31,670 nucleotides of DNA from Emmonsiellopsis sp. PD_33 (lineage: Eukaryota > Ascomycota > Eurotiomycetes > Onygenales > Ajellomycetaceae): positions 1 through 31,670 of the forward strand of contig JANTQF010000389.1 of NCBI GenBank assembly GCA_032988165.1. Reading direction: 5' to 3'. This document shows positions 11,738 to 21,725 of the stretch, in pieces. Position numbers and translations under genes: made by a program. Positions within the stretch are counted from its first letter, which is position 1. Each line of letters opens with the position of its first letter. Below the pieces are notes generated by a model. It did no database searches, was not told the DNA's origin, and was given only the letters and a program-made list of their open reading frames with translations.

Positions 11738-12794
11738 CTAATTCTCAAACTTCAGGCCCGCTTCCTCTCTAACAGCGCCATAAATCCCAGCAATATCCCC
11801 TCTTTCCCCCTGATGTTCTCTGACAGCCTTCAGATACTCATCTGCTAATTCCACCCCTCTCAACCTCGCCCCAACCTTCCCCGCCATATCCATCATATGC
11901 CTCGCATCCTTCCGAGCCAAATCAACCGCAAACAACGGCTCCTCACGTTTATAGTAATCTCCCGAGCGCATCCGGCTTGCGTACCCGACATACGGACCAG
12001 GGAACAGCAATTCCATCAGACCATGCAACGCCTCAACACCCAGCCCGGACTTCTCAGCCAGCACCATTCCCTCCGCAACGGCCTCGACCATATGCACGAC
12101 GAGCGCATTCCCGACAATCTTGAGCATGGTTGCGCGGCCGGGGTCAGCGGCAGGATCCGAGCCATCATCGACTACCCCAACGGCTCTAGAAGCAGGTAAT
12201 GCGGAGAGATCGATATTCGCCCGCCCCATCACGCCCGCGCAAAACGGCTTGACCCGCTCGATCAGCTCGGGCTTGCCCGCTAACACGCACACAAGCTGTC
12301 CCGCCTCAGCCATTGCTGCCGCGCCGAAGACGGGACATGCCACGAACGAGCCGCCGTGGGATTCTAGGAGCTTTGCGGCTCGTCGGGTGCAGTCTGGGTG
12401 GACGGTGGAGCAGTCTACGAATAGCTTGCCGGATATATTGGTTGTTTGGACTGCGGTGGCTAGGGTTTCTTCGACGGCTGGGTCGTCGCCTAGACAGATG
12501 AAGATGATGTTGGCTGGGGTGACGGCGTCGGGTATAGAGGGGGCGACGGTGACGGGCTTGGGTAGGGTGGCGGCAAGGGAGTCGGCGCGGGATTGGGTTC
12601 GATTGTAGATTATTAGGGGCCCGGAGAGGGGGGCTTTGGTGACGAGATTTTTGACGATACCCTGGGGTTTTTTGAAGGGGGTTGTTAGCTAGCTATATTT
12701 CTGATTTCGGGTATTCATTGTCATAGATGGGATGTAGTATGGAGCATACCCGTCCCATATTCCCCAGTCCGATCCAAGCTACCTGGCCGCCCAT
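11738..12794 (-). CDS. NAD(P)-dependent beta-hydroxyacid dehydrogenase (3-HIBADH-like)
   Basis: Member of the 3-hydroxyisobutyrate/6-phosphogluconate dehydrogenase superfamily. Two exons are inferred: 12794-12750 (15 codons, MGGQVAWIGLGNMGR) and 12661-11738. The intron 12749-12662 runs from GTATGC to CCCCAG, in frame, giving 322 aa. The Rossmann motif GLGNMG is at residues 9-14. FVDCSTVHPDCTRR is the substrate-binding DxST segment, and MLKIVGNALVVHMVEA contains the catalytic Lys and the following Asn. The C-terminal all-helical domain is complete. Fungal homologues are mostly of unknown substrate, some acting as glyoxylate/succinic-semialdehyde-type reductases. It lies next to the NRPS-like gene but about 1.26 kb away and divergent, so a role in that pathway is only a possibility. 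Confidence 0.88.
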
Positions 12795-12955
12795 GACTGA
12801 AGTTTGCTGCAATTTCTCTGAGGACCGTTGAATTCGTCTTCTTCTTAGTTCACAAACAAGCTTGCAGAGACCAATTGAAGGTATATTCTCTGGGCGAGAA
12901 CAGCTCGTGAGTTAAATAGTCCGATGTAAACCAACAATTTCTCAGCATGCTCCCG

Positions 12956-13140
12956 AAGCATCAACGGCGGGGCCAATGCCGGACACTTAGATGAGTAACG
13001 TCAAGCCCGAATTTTATAAAACTTTCCGGAAACGAGATAATAGCCAGGTCAAGCATCAACGGCGGGGCCAATGCCGGACACTTAGATGAGTCACGGTAAG
13101 CCCGAATTCTATAAAACTCTCCGGCAACGAAATAACAGCC
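12956..13140 (+). repeat. 95-bp tandem duplication with CCAAT, CGG-N8-CCG and TGAGTCA motifs
   Basis: Two copies, 12956-13045 and 13051-13140, start 95 bp apart and differ at about eight positions, mostly C/T or A/C changes. Each contains AAGCATCAACGGCGGGGCC, a CCAAT box, an inverted CGG...CCG pair that could bind a Zn2Cys6 regulator, and a TATAAAA. Copy 2 has a perfect TGAGTCA (Gcn4/CpcA or AP-1 type), whereas copy 1 reads TGAGTAA. That it regulates the flanking genes is inference from position. Confidence 0.7.
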
Positions 13141-13987
13141 CGATCTAGGAATAAAACATTCGGGAATATCGTTGATTGATTAGTACCATCTGGGGGCAAT
13201 TATTACTCATATGGACGCGGCTTATCAACTTGAAAGCTTGATTCCGCGTTTCCTTGCCCTAACCCTAACTAAGCATACCCTATGGTTTCAAGTTCCGTTG
13301 AGACGCAGCCTCTATCTATATAGGCCCAATCGCATATTGACGTCAAAAGTAATGAACTTGGAATCCTCTACGCTGTGTGCAGACCGGTCCTAGAGTATAG
13401 CTTTTCGCTTCCATAACACTGACTAGGTCGAGCAGCCATGGAAGAAATCAATGAGCTCGGGATATAAGGAATCGGCGATGGACGTTAGACGGGGTGCGGA
13501 ATGGGGAGGACTAATAGTGGAGCTCAGGGTAGAGACTGTCATTAATGAGAGGGTGACGATTACGATAGGAGTTTTCTTGGATTGAATCAGGGCTGGGCAT
13601 TCCTAGCATAGTATAACTACCCCAACCCTGCAGCTAAAGCTTTTGGAGATCATCCAACATGATGGATAGGGGTAAGTTAGCTAGTATCACGAGAGAAAGT
13701 GGCCTTGCATAAGGCAAAGCTCCATAATAACTGTTTATCCTGGAGAACCTCATGGATTTACGGAATAAGGTCAAATATATAGGAGGACAGGAATAGACTT
13801 CGATCTCGGGCAGAATCCCTGCTTCCTGTCACTTGACATCCAATGCGCGCTCTCTCTGGGGGGGATAAAATACGAGCTCCAAGAAATGATAAAAGACTGC
13901 ACCTCTTGTTTTATCCTTCTTGCCCCGCTTCCCATGAACATGGGCCTTGGTAGATGTGTTGGAACTCTATCGCTTCTTAGAAGAGCA

Positions 13988-13994
13988 TATAAAA
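13988..13994 (+). promoter_or_regulatory. TATA box of the NRPS-like gene
   Basis: TATAAAA lies 61 bp before the ATG at 14055. This supports 14055 rather than the further upstream in-frame start at 13947, which would precede the TATA box. Confidence 0.5.
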
Positions 13995-14054
13995 TACTGC
14001 TGCCACAAACAGTTGCCTGGAAGGTCTCATAAACCCATCTGCTTCCCCCTACTA

Positions 14055-17000
14055 ATGTCAGCTCAACCAATTAAGTCCCCAAATAACACAAAAGAAAGAC
14101 CAGGGATGCCACCGCCAACCCCCCTCCCCGCCTCAATCCGCGGCCCCCCTCTCCCCCATCCCCTCCCACACATAAAACCCCTCCTCCTCCAAACCGTCAA
14201 GCAACACGCACACATCGAAGCTCTCGTCTCCCTCCACCAAACCACTCTCAACCTCCCCGGATTCGCCAATAAATCAACTCCGCACCTCCAACACTCCCGT
14301 CTCGCATGGACATACCAACAGCTCTATGACGGCGCAGAAACGCTCGCGAACCGGCTTACGGCGCGTGGTGTGAGACGCGGTAACAATATAGCAATAATCA
14401 GCGATGCGTGTGCGGAGTGGGCGCTCTTTTGCTGGGCGGGGGTGTTGTTGGGATGTCCGTTTGCCCCGATTGACCCACGCGTGGTGACCAGAGGGGAAGA
14501 TGTGAGGAGGATGCTGGAGGATGTAGGGGCTAGTGTGATTGTTGTGGGGGATGGGGAGGCTGCGGGGAGGTTGGAGGAGGAGATGGCGGATGAGTTGGCT
14601 GCTGTTCGGGTTAAGGTTGTGTTAGGATTGGATGAGGGGGGGATGAGGATGCGTGGATGGATGTCTTTGTTGGAATTGTGGGAGGGTGAAGAAGATATAA
14701 ACACTCCAGCTGGTGACGATAAAGAGAGGGTTTTCAACGAAGATATAGTCATCATCGGCTTCACGAGTGGTAGCACCTCGTTTCCCAAAGCCTGTCCGCA
14801 ATCAAGCGATAATCTCGTCGCGTCTTCACTAGCAGTGCAGAAAGTGAGATACATGGGCCCCTCTGATCGCCTTGTGCAACATCTACCCCCCTTCGCAGCG
14901 ATGGCGGTCCTTATCTCTCTCACATTCTGGATCTCGGGAGCTACCATCGTCTACCCAGCTGCCAGATTCAGTATCCCAACAACCCTCGACGCGATCGAAA
15001 GGGAAAAATGCACGTATATGTTCGCGGTGCCGACAATGGTCAAAGCCCTCGCCATGCAGCATTCGATTCGGGATAGGGACCTGAGTTCTCTCCGGGTGAT
15101 TGATCTGGGAGGCGCAACGACGTATCCGGAAATCCTCAATCTGTGCATCTCCCCAGAAGCCCTACAGAGTAAAAGTGTGGGTTGTGGATGGGGGATGACT
15201 GAAACTCCGGCGCCGCTATTTACGGACCTATACCATGAGCAATTTGAGAGCACTGAATCACCCGTTCCTGTTGGTAAGGCTATACCGGGCTCTGCGATGC
15301 GTGTATGTGCCCCCGGGTCTCAGGAACCGCTGCTAAGGGAAGAAGAGGGAGAGCTGCATGTCGGCGGCGTGACAGTTATATGTGGGTACATAAACGGGGA
15401 TAATGAAACATTTTATTCCGATGGCGGGATGCGGTGGATTGCAACGGGGGACATGGCGAAGATCGATGACTCTGGTGCTGTGCATATACTTGGAAGGTAT
15501 AAAGACATTATTATTAGGGGTGGGCAGAATATCGCTCCTGCTAGGATAGAGAGGTGCCTGGATAAGATTCCGGGCGTTGAGGTAGGTCGTTCCCCATAAA
15601 AGATGAAGATATCCCTCATGATTCAAAATATTGAATTACATGCGTGTTCCACAGTCTCAGGTAGTTGGAATACCAGACGAGATTGCCGGAGACATCCCGA
15701 TCGTCGTCGTGAAACTTTCAGGGGACGCAGCGGACTCCCAAAAGGAAACGTTCGAGGCACTCAAAGAGCTTTCTTTGCGAGAGCTCGGAACAACATCAGC
15801 ACCACAAATGTTCCTCAATTTGAAAACAGACCTAGGGAGAGAAACATTCCCTTCAACCATTTCTGGAAAACTGAGAAAGACGGAACTCGCAGAAATAGTG
15901 CAAAAGTTTGTCCTGCAAAATACAAATCTGGCAATGGCCCAGTCATCCAAATCGACCGAGCATACTCTGTCCGAAATATGGTCTGAAGTTTCAGGTCTCA
16001 GCGCAGGATCAATTGACACCAAAATTTCAATTTTCGTTTACGTCGATAGCATCACCACAATGCGATTTTCCAGTGCTGTTACAAAAAGACTCCAAAAAAT
16101 GATTTCAGTTGAGGATGTTACCAAACACCCCAGCATCTGCGAGCAAGCGAAACTCTTGGATTCACGCCCAGTGCTTACCCGTGACTCGATCCAGCAAAGA
16201 ACTGGCCCGCCAAGCGTCGATGATATGGTACACTGTCACGGGGAGATGTCAAAGGCCAAGCGGACCCAGGAACTTGCGAATCCGATGTTGAAGCGGTTGG
16301 GTCTCACCTGGCAGGATGATGTCGAAGATGTATTTCCCGCCCCAGACACGAGTCACATATATTTATGGAGACGACGGCCGCAGACTTGGAACCAACGTGC
16401 TGTGTATATTGCTCAAAATATTGATCATGATAGATTGGTAGATGCATGGAAAGCCACGCTCCAACGCCATGCCATGTTTCGAACCATCACGATCAGCTAT
16501 GATGACCAAGGCATCCCTGAGCCACAGAGAAGGGACATTCTGCAACACAGCCACCAAATGTTTATTGTAGTTCGTGCAAATCATCGTTTTTGGGATCGCT
16601 CTCTCCATACTGGGCTCCATGTCGACAAACCAGAAGAGCTTCGTGCGGTTTTTGGCAATGTATGGGGAGATAGCGCCTGTGGGCCATTGGTACGCGTTGC
16701 ATTTGCCCGAATCCAGAATACCAATAGCTCCGCCTTCATATTCGTAGGAAACCATGGTGCCTATGACAATCTATCGATGAATATGCTTCTGGAAGACCTC
16801 GGTAAAGCGCTGGATCATGGATTAACGACGGAGGATATGCTGCATGCACCTGGTCATACGCCATTCAAACGGTTTGCAGATGCATATTATATCCATAGGT
16901 CCTCCGCGTCTGCAATGGGAGCGGTCGCCTTCCACGCGAATCGACTTCGCGGTATTGGTAACTTCAAATCCTCACTTTGGCCACCATTGAGAGCACCGGG

Positions 17001-17847
17001 CGCCTTCAAAGGCGAGGATGACGGGTGGACTGGGATGTCTGGGGAGCTGGGAGATCCGGCACTTCGAATTCCGCTTGACGATCCGCCAAATCGCTACGGC
17101 TTAGACGGCCTTACTTGCACGGCTGGTGCAGGACAACTCGATGTAATGAGAAGGGTCTATGGTATCCTCCCTCATGTGATTTTGAAAGCCGCAGTAGCTT
17201 TGTTCAACACTGCACGAACATCTTCCAATACAGCGTTATTTGCAAACGTTGAGGCCGGCAGAGCGTGGCCATTCGTAGACGACTGGACAACTCCAGAATC
17301 ACGCGCTGAGTTGCCAAATCCCCTCGATATTGCAGGTCCAATGTTCCATGTTGTCGTGAACCGCATAGACGTATCTAACCGAGCCGAGAAAGTCCTTGAT
17401 CTTCTCCGTCGCATCCAAGACGAGCAAGTCCTTCTAAGCAGGTATAGCCAGGCACCCCTATTCGAGATCCAACGCTCCCTAGATTCCAAGGATGCCGAGG
17501 TCATGAGTCAGGCGATGAGTAGACAAGGGTATAACTGGGCACCAGGGATCCAGAGTGCAGCATCGGAACGGAACAATGACAAGCCACAGACGCTGGCGAA
17601 GTTCCAACGCAAGGCATATGACGATATCTGCTTGGCGTGGACGTGTGGGCTATGGGATGCGGAAACATTTTATATCAATGCGAGTTATGACGACTGTCAG
17701 CTTTCAAAGGCTGAGGCGCTGCAGGCAATGCAGGAGGTTCTATGTGCGGGGGTTTGGTTGGCGAATCCGGACAACGTGGAAAGGGAGATTGAAGGGTGTG
17801 TGTTTGAAGGACTGGCGGTAGGCGGGCTGATCAAAAGCTTAGAATGA
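14055..17847 (+). CDS. NRPS-like enzyme, domain order A-T-C
   Basis: Two exons are inferred: 14055-15581 and 15655-17847. The intron 15582-15654 runs from GTAGGT to CCACAG, giving about 1239 aa. The adenylation domain spans about 30-590: A3 GFTSGSTSFPKA (235 on), A5 GWGMTET (about 377), A8 GRYKDIIIRGGQNIAPARIE (about 479) and A10 STISGKLRK (about 575), with the catalytic Lys present. The A4 region reads LPPFAAMAVL, without the Asp that normally holds an alpha-amino group, so an aryl, acyl or hydroxy acid is a likelier substrate than an amino acid. The carrier domain has VDSITTMRF with the phosphopantetheine Ser641. The C-terminal condensation-like domain (about 730-1239) has NHGAYDN for HHxxxDG: the second His (876) and the Asp remain, the first His and the Gly are changed. 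No thioesterase or reductase is present. The product probably forms by condensation or transfer onto an external nucleophile. Confidence 0.9.
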
Positions 17848-18117
17848 CGTGAATCTGCCGTTTCAGGTTGGTGTCTAGTATTCTTTGACGTGCACCGCGC
17901 TTGGGTCGATATTGGATGTTGATGTTAATGATCGCCATTTGACGTATTTTATTATCGTTTCAACTGTTGTAGATTCAGTTGCAAATAATTGCCCCAGCAT
18001 GCCAAGACAAAGATTAGTGAAATTTCGTCATCTTTGTTTAATTGTTAACGGTACTCCTCAGATTTCGAGATGGGTGCAGAGGAATGGGAGTATCTGCCAT
18101 TGGGAGGGCAGCATACG

Positions 18118-18633
18118 TCAAAGGTGGATATGAAGAAGAGAATGCCCAATCCAATTTCCGCCAGTTTGCCCAGCGGATTGGATTGGCAAATGCCCTGCCA
18201 TGTCGACACTTGTAAACACATGACATGGCATCAAGTAATAATATCTTGGTTGAATAGAGGGATAACCCGAGGATTGTGAGGAGATCTGGATGTCAGCAGA
18301 TCTCCTTTCCATGAAGCCCGCTTCCTTCATCCGCTTCTTGAATGTCCCCAGTATTGGCAGGATACCTAAACTAGCTAATAATTGGCTCGTAAATTGTGAT
18401 TCCCACGCATATCTAGCATTTATCTGAGAAAAGACAATGCGCTGAAATTGCAGGTCTCGTGGTAAAATGGGAACTCCAGACACAAACATCGGATGGACAA
18501 TAATGCGGTTCGATGCTTTGGGAGAAGCCAAGTCGGGATAGAAGCCGGTATGGATTGGAATACCTTCTGGCTGGTGCTGGAGCTGCAGGTTCTTCAAAGG
18601 GTCATTCAGTACCACGTAGAGCCTATAGCACAC
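18118..18633 (-). CDS. Doubtful hypothetical ORF or gene relic
   Basis: A 171-codon open frame whose only near start is GTG. It could be an exon or the remains of a gene. The amino-acid composition looks protein-like up to about 18300 (for example SGVPILPRDLQFQRIVFSQI), but I recognise no domain. The last 35-40 codons run into the inverted repeats at 18146-18230, so the true end may be earlier. I found no convincing upstream exon: the same frame closes with TAA about 40 nt upstream. Function unknown, and it may not be a gene. Confidence 0.2.
   Translation of the reverse strand: MCYRLYVVLNDPLKNLQLQHQPEGIPIHTGFYPDLASPKASNRIIVHPMFVSGVPILPRDLQFQRIVFSQINARYAWESQFTSQLLASLGILPILGTFKKRMKEAGFMERRSADIQISSQSSGYPSIQPRYYYLMPCHVFTSVDMAGHLPIQSAGQTGGNWIGHSLLHIHL
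18146..18230. repeat. Two adjacent inverted repeats
   Basis: First: CCAATCCAATTTCCGC (18146-18161) against GCGGATTGGATTGG (18173-18186), a stem with a 2-nt bulge. Second: TGCCATGTC (18196-18204) against GACATGGCA (18222-18230), 9 bp perfect. They could form a cruciform or bind a dimeric regulator, or be a small mobile-element trace. They lie downstream of the NRPS-like gene, possibly as 3' stem-loops. Confidence 0.55.
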
Positions 18634-19770
18634 AAAGACTGCACGGCAGCAGTGATGGAGCTGTACTTATGCATGGCAACAAAATATTTTTATGAACTGG
18701 ATGGACGGGATGTATGCATTTCAACAACGGCCGGTCCCGTTGCCAACAGGGCAAATAGGACGGGGGTTAAGGGGGCGGGAAGTGCGGGTTGAGGGCGGAG
18801 ATTTGCTGGCAAAGACAACCATGCGGGAGATGCACAGGTCATAGACCCAGAAACCTAGGGAATATTTCCCAATCAAAACAGCAAATCCATTGTCCTTGGG
18901 CATAGACAGCAAATCAGTTATGTTTCTGCCGGGCGCTGGGCTATTGGCGGGCAATTCTCCATTGTTTTGAGGTAACGAGAGGAACGCACTTCGCCCTGTG
19001 GAGAACAAAGGGAATATTGCAAACAAACGCAAACCAGACACAGCAGCCCTGGGAGGAGGGCGGCTAATGGGAGGGCGAGGGTATGTTCGGGAGACGGGCG
19101 GGAGTGGAAGGGTTTGAGGCTTTGAGATAGGCCGAACAGAGCACGCGAGGCCGTGTGAGCACAAGGAGCTCACCGCTGGATCTCCGATGCAGACAGGCTG
19201 GATAGACAAACAGACTCAGACACCGCAGCTGGAGCAGACGACAAGACAAAGCCGGGGTTGGGCATCCAGGGCGTCAACAAAGCGTGCCATCAACGGCGAC
19301 AAGTCTGGCGGCCGCAGCAAAGTGACACAGGGAATGCCTCAATAGGCGCTGGGGATGGGATCAATAAATAACTGCGCCGTCTCTAACCAGTCACCGCAGC
19401 CAGTGATTATCCTAGAACAGGAGAGGAAGAGACGAGATTGCCACCGCCCGCAGCGTCATCGTCATTGAAGGTTTCTCATATCCAGCTAAATAGTTATTTA
19501 TTAGGCGCCAACCCTGCCTAGACTAAATATTTGGTGAACAGTTCGACAAAACCAGATATTTATCATTCCTCAACCCCACCATCCTCCTCTATATATTATT
19601 CACCTTCTTTTATTAAATGCAAAATACCCAACCTTATCCCCCGCAGCCTTACCAGATAAATATTTACACTCGCCCGTCCTCTGGTTCCCCGCCTCAGTTT
19701 CCACGGTTTCCAACCAGCTTATCCCCGCACTCCGTCCCTGGTTACCTTACGGAGAGAACAGAGCTTCTCC

Positions 19771-21227
19771 ATGTCTCGGCACGGCGACGCTTCCTCCACC
19801 AGCTCTGGTGGGGGTGGTGGTAGATGGGACGCAAGCCGGTTCTTCAGAGAGCGCGACGAACGACAGGAGCCCCGTCGGGAGCGTCGCGGCGTAGACGTCG
19901 CTGAACGAGAGCGCTCACAAAGACGGAGACCTGGCCTTGACGATTTGCTGGCTGCAGCCGAAGAGAGATTCGGCCCGCCCGCCAGGAGACCAGATCGCAC
20001 ATACCAGGACGACCATCTCGTCTCCTCGTCCGGGGCCATCATCCCATACAAGGAGAGGGAACCCAGCCCTCCCCCGCGCCCTCGACTGCTCCGCCGGCAA
20101 TCATCGCTAGATACGTTCGATCGAGCTGCTACCCGCCGTGCCTACGAACATTTCGATCGCGAGGACTACGGCCCCCCGGTGACTCCAATTCCCATTCCCC
20201 GCAGAAGACGGTCCCCGCCCCCGCCTCCTCCCTCCGTCCCGCGAAGTGAAGAGGTCGATTTCGAGGAGATCCGCATTGTCGAGCCGGAGTACTATGGCGA
20301 CGAGGAATTCCACCAGATACGTCCCCGTGAGAGGAGCCGCGCGCCTCGCGAACGGGTGGCGGTCCCCCCGCCACCAAGCGATGCGGTCACCATCAGGGAA
20401 ATTCGACCCCGCCGGGGGAAGACTCGAATGCCCAAACGCATTGTACACCCCCGCGCACTGCTTGACTCAGGCTATGAATATGAAGACGAGGTACGGAATT
20501 ATTATTTTGAACGCATTGTTTAGTGGTATAGATAAACCATGGCTAACCAGAGAATGTTTAGGGTGACACATATTTGCTATTCCAAGCACTGCACCAAACG
20601 CATATCGACGACCTGATCACGAGAAGCAAGGAAATACGACGGACTGCAAGTATGATATTCCTCTTTATCAGACTATTCACGCTATTCAATGGGTTTTATT
20701 TGCTAACGGTTAACCTTTAGACACCACGGAAATAAAAGATACGCTGGCCGTGGGCCCTCCACGGGAGACTATCAGCATGGAGAGGCGCAGGTCGCGCTCC
20801 CGCCGCCCGAGTGTCATGGAGGTACAGCGATCCAGAAGACAGTCCGTTTCGCGAACAGAACCCCCCGTGCGCCACCACCGTCGACGCAGATCGTCGCCTA
20901 TCCGGATCATCGAGCCAAGAGATGCCTACGAAGACGTCATCGAACCCAGGATGGATGTAGCGCTCATCGCGCCCCGGTATCAACGGTCAGAAAGAGAGAT
21001 CCAGGCCGAAATCCGGGCGTTGGAACGAGAGAGACGACAGCTGAGAAATGAAAGAGAGGGAAACCGGCTGGAGGTTGAAGAGGTTGCTGATGTGCGGAGA
21101 GAGCCGAAAGGTATGGCCTCCACATCCCTGATATTCCCGAATTGGAGGCACAGACGGCTAACATACATTTTATTTTACAGCCCCCAGCCCACGGCTGATC
21201 AGAGCGATGATGGCCACGCTGACCTGA
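19771..21227 (+). CDS. Arg/Pro-rich DUF8035-type fungal protein
   Basis: Conserved filamentous-fungal protein of unknown function. Four exons are inferred: 19771-20490, 20562-20649, 20721-21110 and 21181-21227. The introns are 71, 71 and 70 nt with donors GTACGG, GTATGA and GTATGG and acceptors TTTAG, TTTAG and TACAG, giving 414 aa. The first half is low-complexity and highly charged (Arg/Glu/Pro with RRRRSPPPPPP), so disordered. The core GKTRMPKRIVHPRALLDSGY continues across intron 1 into LLFQALHQTHIDDLI (about residues 220-265), which I recall as the DUF8035 signature. A Glu/Arg-rich coiled-coil-like segment lies near 360-400. The C-terminus reads APSPRLIRAMMATLT. The RS/SP-rich character suggests nuclear or RNA-linked roles, but this is speculation. 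The family assignment is from memory of the motif. Confidence 0.8.
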
Positions 21228-21485
21228 TTGCGATGACGTGTGTTACTTGCAAGTGTGTCTCGGCCAATCCGGTTGAGCCGGTACGGATGGCCTGGTGCCT
21301 GTGGACTCGCACCAAGCTCCCGTGATTTTGCGTGCTGTTTATTGTGCCATGTCAGTTATGAATGTCCCTGCATAGTACTAGTACTATGTTCTGTGTATTA
21401 TTCTTGGAGAACGTCCACCCAGGGGAACCAGTATAAATAGATCTTGGATAGGGTTGGAAATACAGCGCTCCGCTCCTTTCTGGCT
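21228..21485. other. 3' flank of DUF8035-type gene, up to the transposon
   Basis: Contains the 18-bp perfect palindrome catagtactagtactatg at 21371-21388, a candidate hairpin in the 3' untranslated region. The original target-site sequence begins at 21486. Confidence 0.5.
21371..21388. repeat. 18-bp perfect palindrome
   Basis: The sequence catagtactagtactatg is identical to its reverse complement. It lies 144 bp downstream of the stop codon of the DUF8035-type gene and 107 bp left of the transposon end. It could be a transcription-end signal or a protein site. Confidence 0.6.
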
Positions 21486-21494
21486 GCATCTGGC
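21486..21494 (+). repeat. Left 9-bp target-site duplication of the MULE
   Basis: GCATCTGGC, identical to 28788-28796. A 9-bp duplication is the usual size for Mutator-like elements and sets the left boundary at 21495. Confidence 0.85.
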
Positions 21495-21600
21495 GAGCAT
21501 ACAGTTCACCTGACCATCAGAATCGGTCAGCTGACCACACTAGGCAAGGTCAGCTGACCAAGCTAAGCAAGGCCTAGTGCTGCACTAGTCAAATGGTCAG
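21495..21600 (+). repeat. Left terminal inverted repeat of the MULE
   Basis: Pairs with 28787 leftward. The first ~62 bp match well, with TGACCATCAGAATC and TCAGCTGACCACACTAGG in both ends. It holds two perfect GGTCAGCTGACC palindromes at 21525-21536 and 21548-21559, 23 bp apart, which are candidate transposase-binding sites. Confidence 0.85.
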
Positions 21601-21725
21601 TTCACCTCTCACTGCTTCTTCTTCATTATAACATTCTTACACTAACTGCTCTACCCTTCCTCCCTACCTTTCATTTTTTCACCCTGCAGCCTCATCTATC
21701 ATGTGATCTAGCCCCCCCCCCCCCT

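Larger units (their letters stand above)
12795..14054. promoter_or_regulatory. Long divergent upstream region of dehydrogenase and NRPS-like gene
   Basis: 1.26 kb without a gene. It contains the 95-bp tandem duplication (12956-13140) and a TATA box (TATAAAA, 13988-13994) about 60 bp before the chosen NRPS-like start at 14055. Open frames in 13211-13393 and on the minus strand at 13771-14070 have no recognisable content. Confidence 0.5.
17848..19770. other. Long intergenic region with inverted repeats, upstream of the DUF8035-type gene
   Basis: Contains the 3' flank of the NRPS-like gene, two adjacent inverted repeats (18146-18230), one doubtful minus-strand frame (18118-18633) and the promoter of the next gene, with a TATA-like ATATATTATT at 19591-19600. 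The 162-aa minus frame at 18721-19209 is Pro/Ser/Arg-rich and looks like chance. Confidence 0.5.

Noticed and set aside
12120..12608. 162-codon plus-strand open frame
   Set aside because: Antisense to the beta-hydroxyacid dehydrogenase exon.
14324..14947. 207-codon minus-strand open frame
   Set aside because: Antisense to the adenylation domain; Ser/Thr/Pro-rich shadow translation.
18721..19209. 162-codon minus-strand open frame
   Set aside because: Pro/Ser/Arg-rich, no start context or domain, lies in the upstream region of the DUF8035-type gene.
19617..19823. Upstream open frame overlapping the start of the DUF8035-type gene
   Set aside because: A TATA-like site at 19591-19600 would place transcription start near or after its ATG, so it may not be in the mRNA; no evidence of coding.
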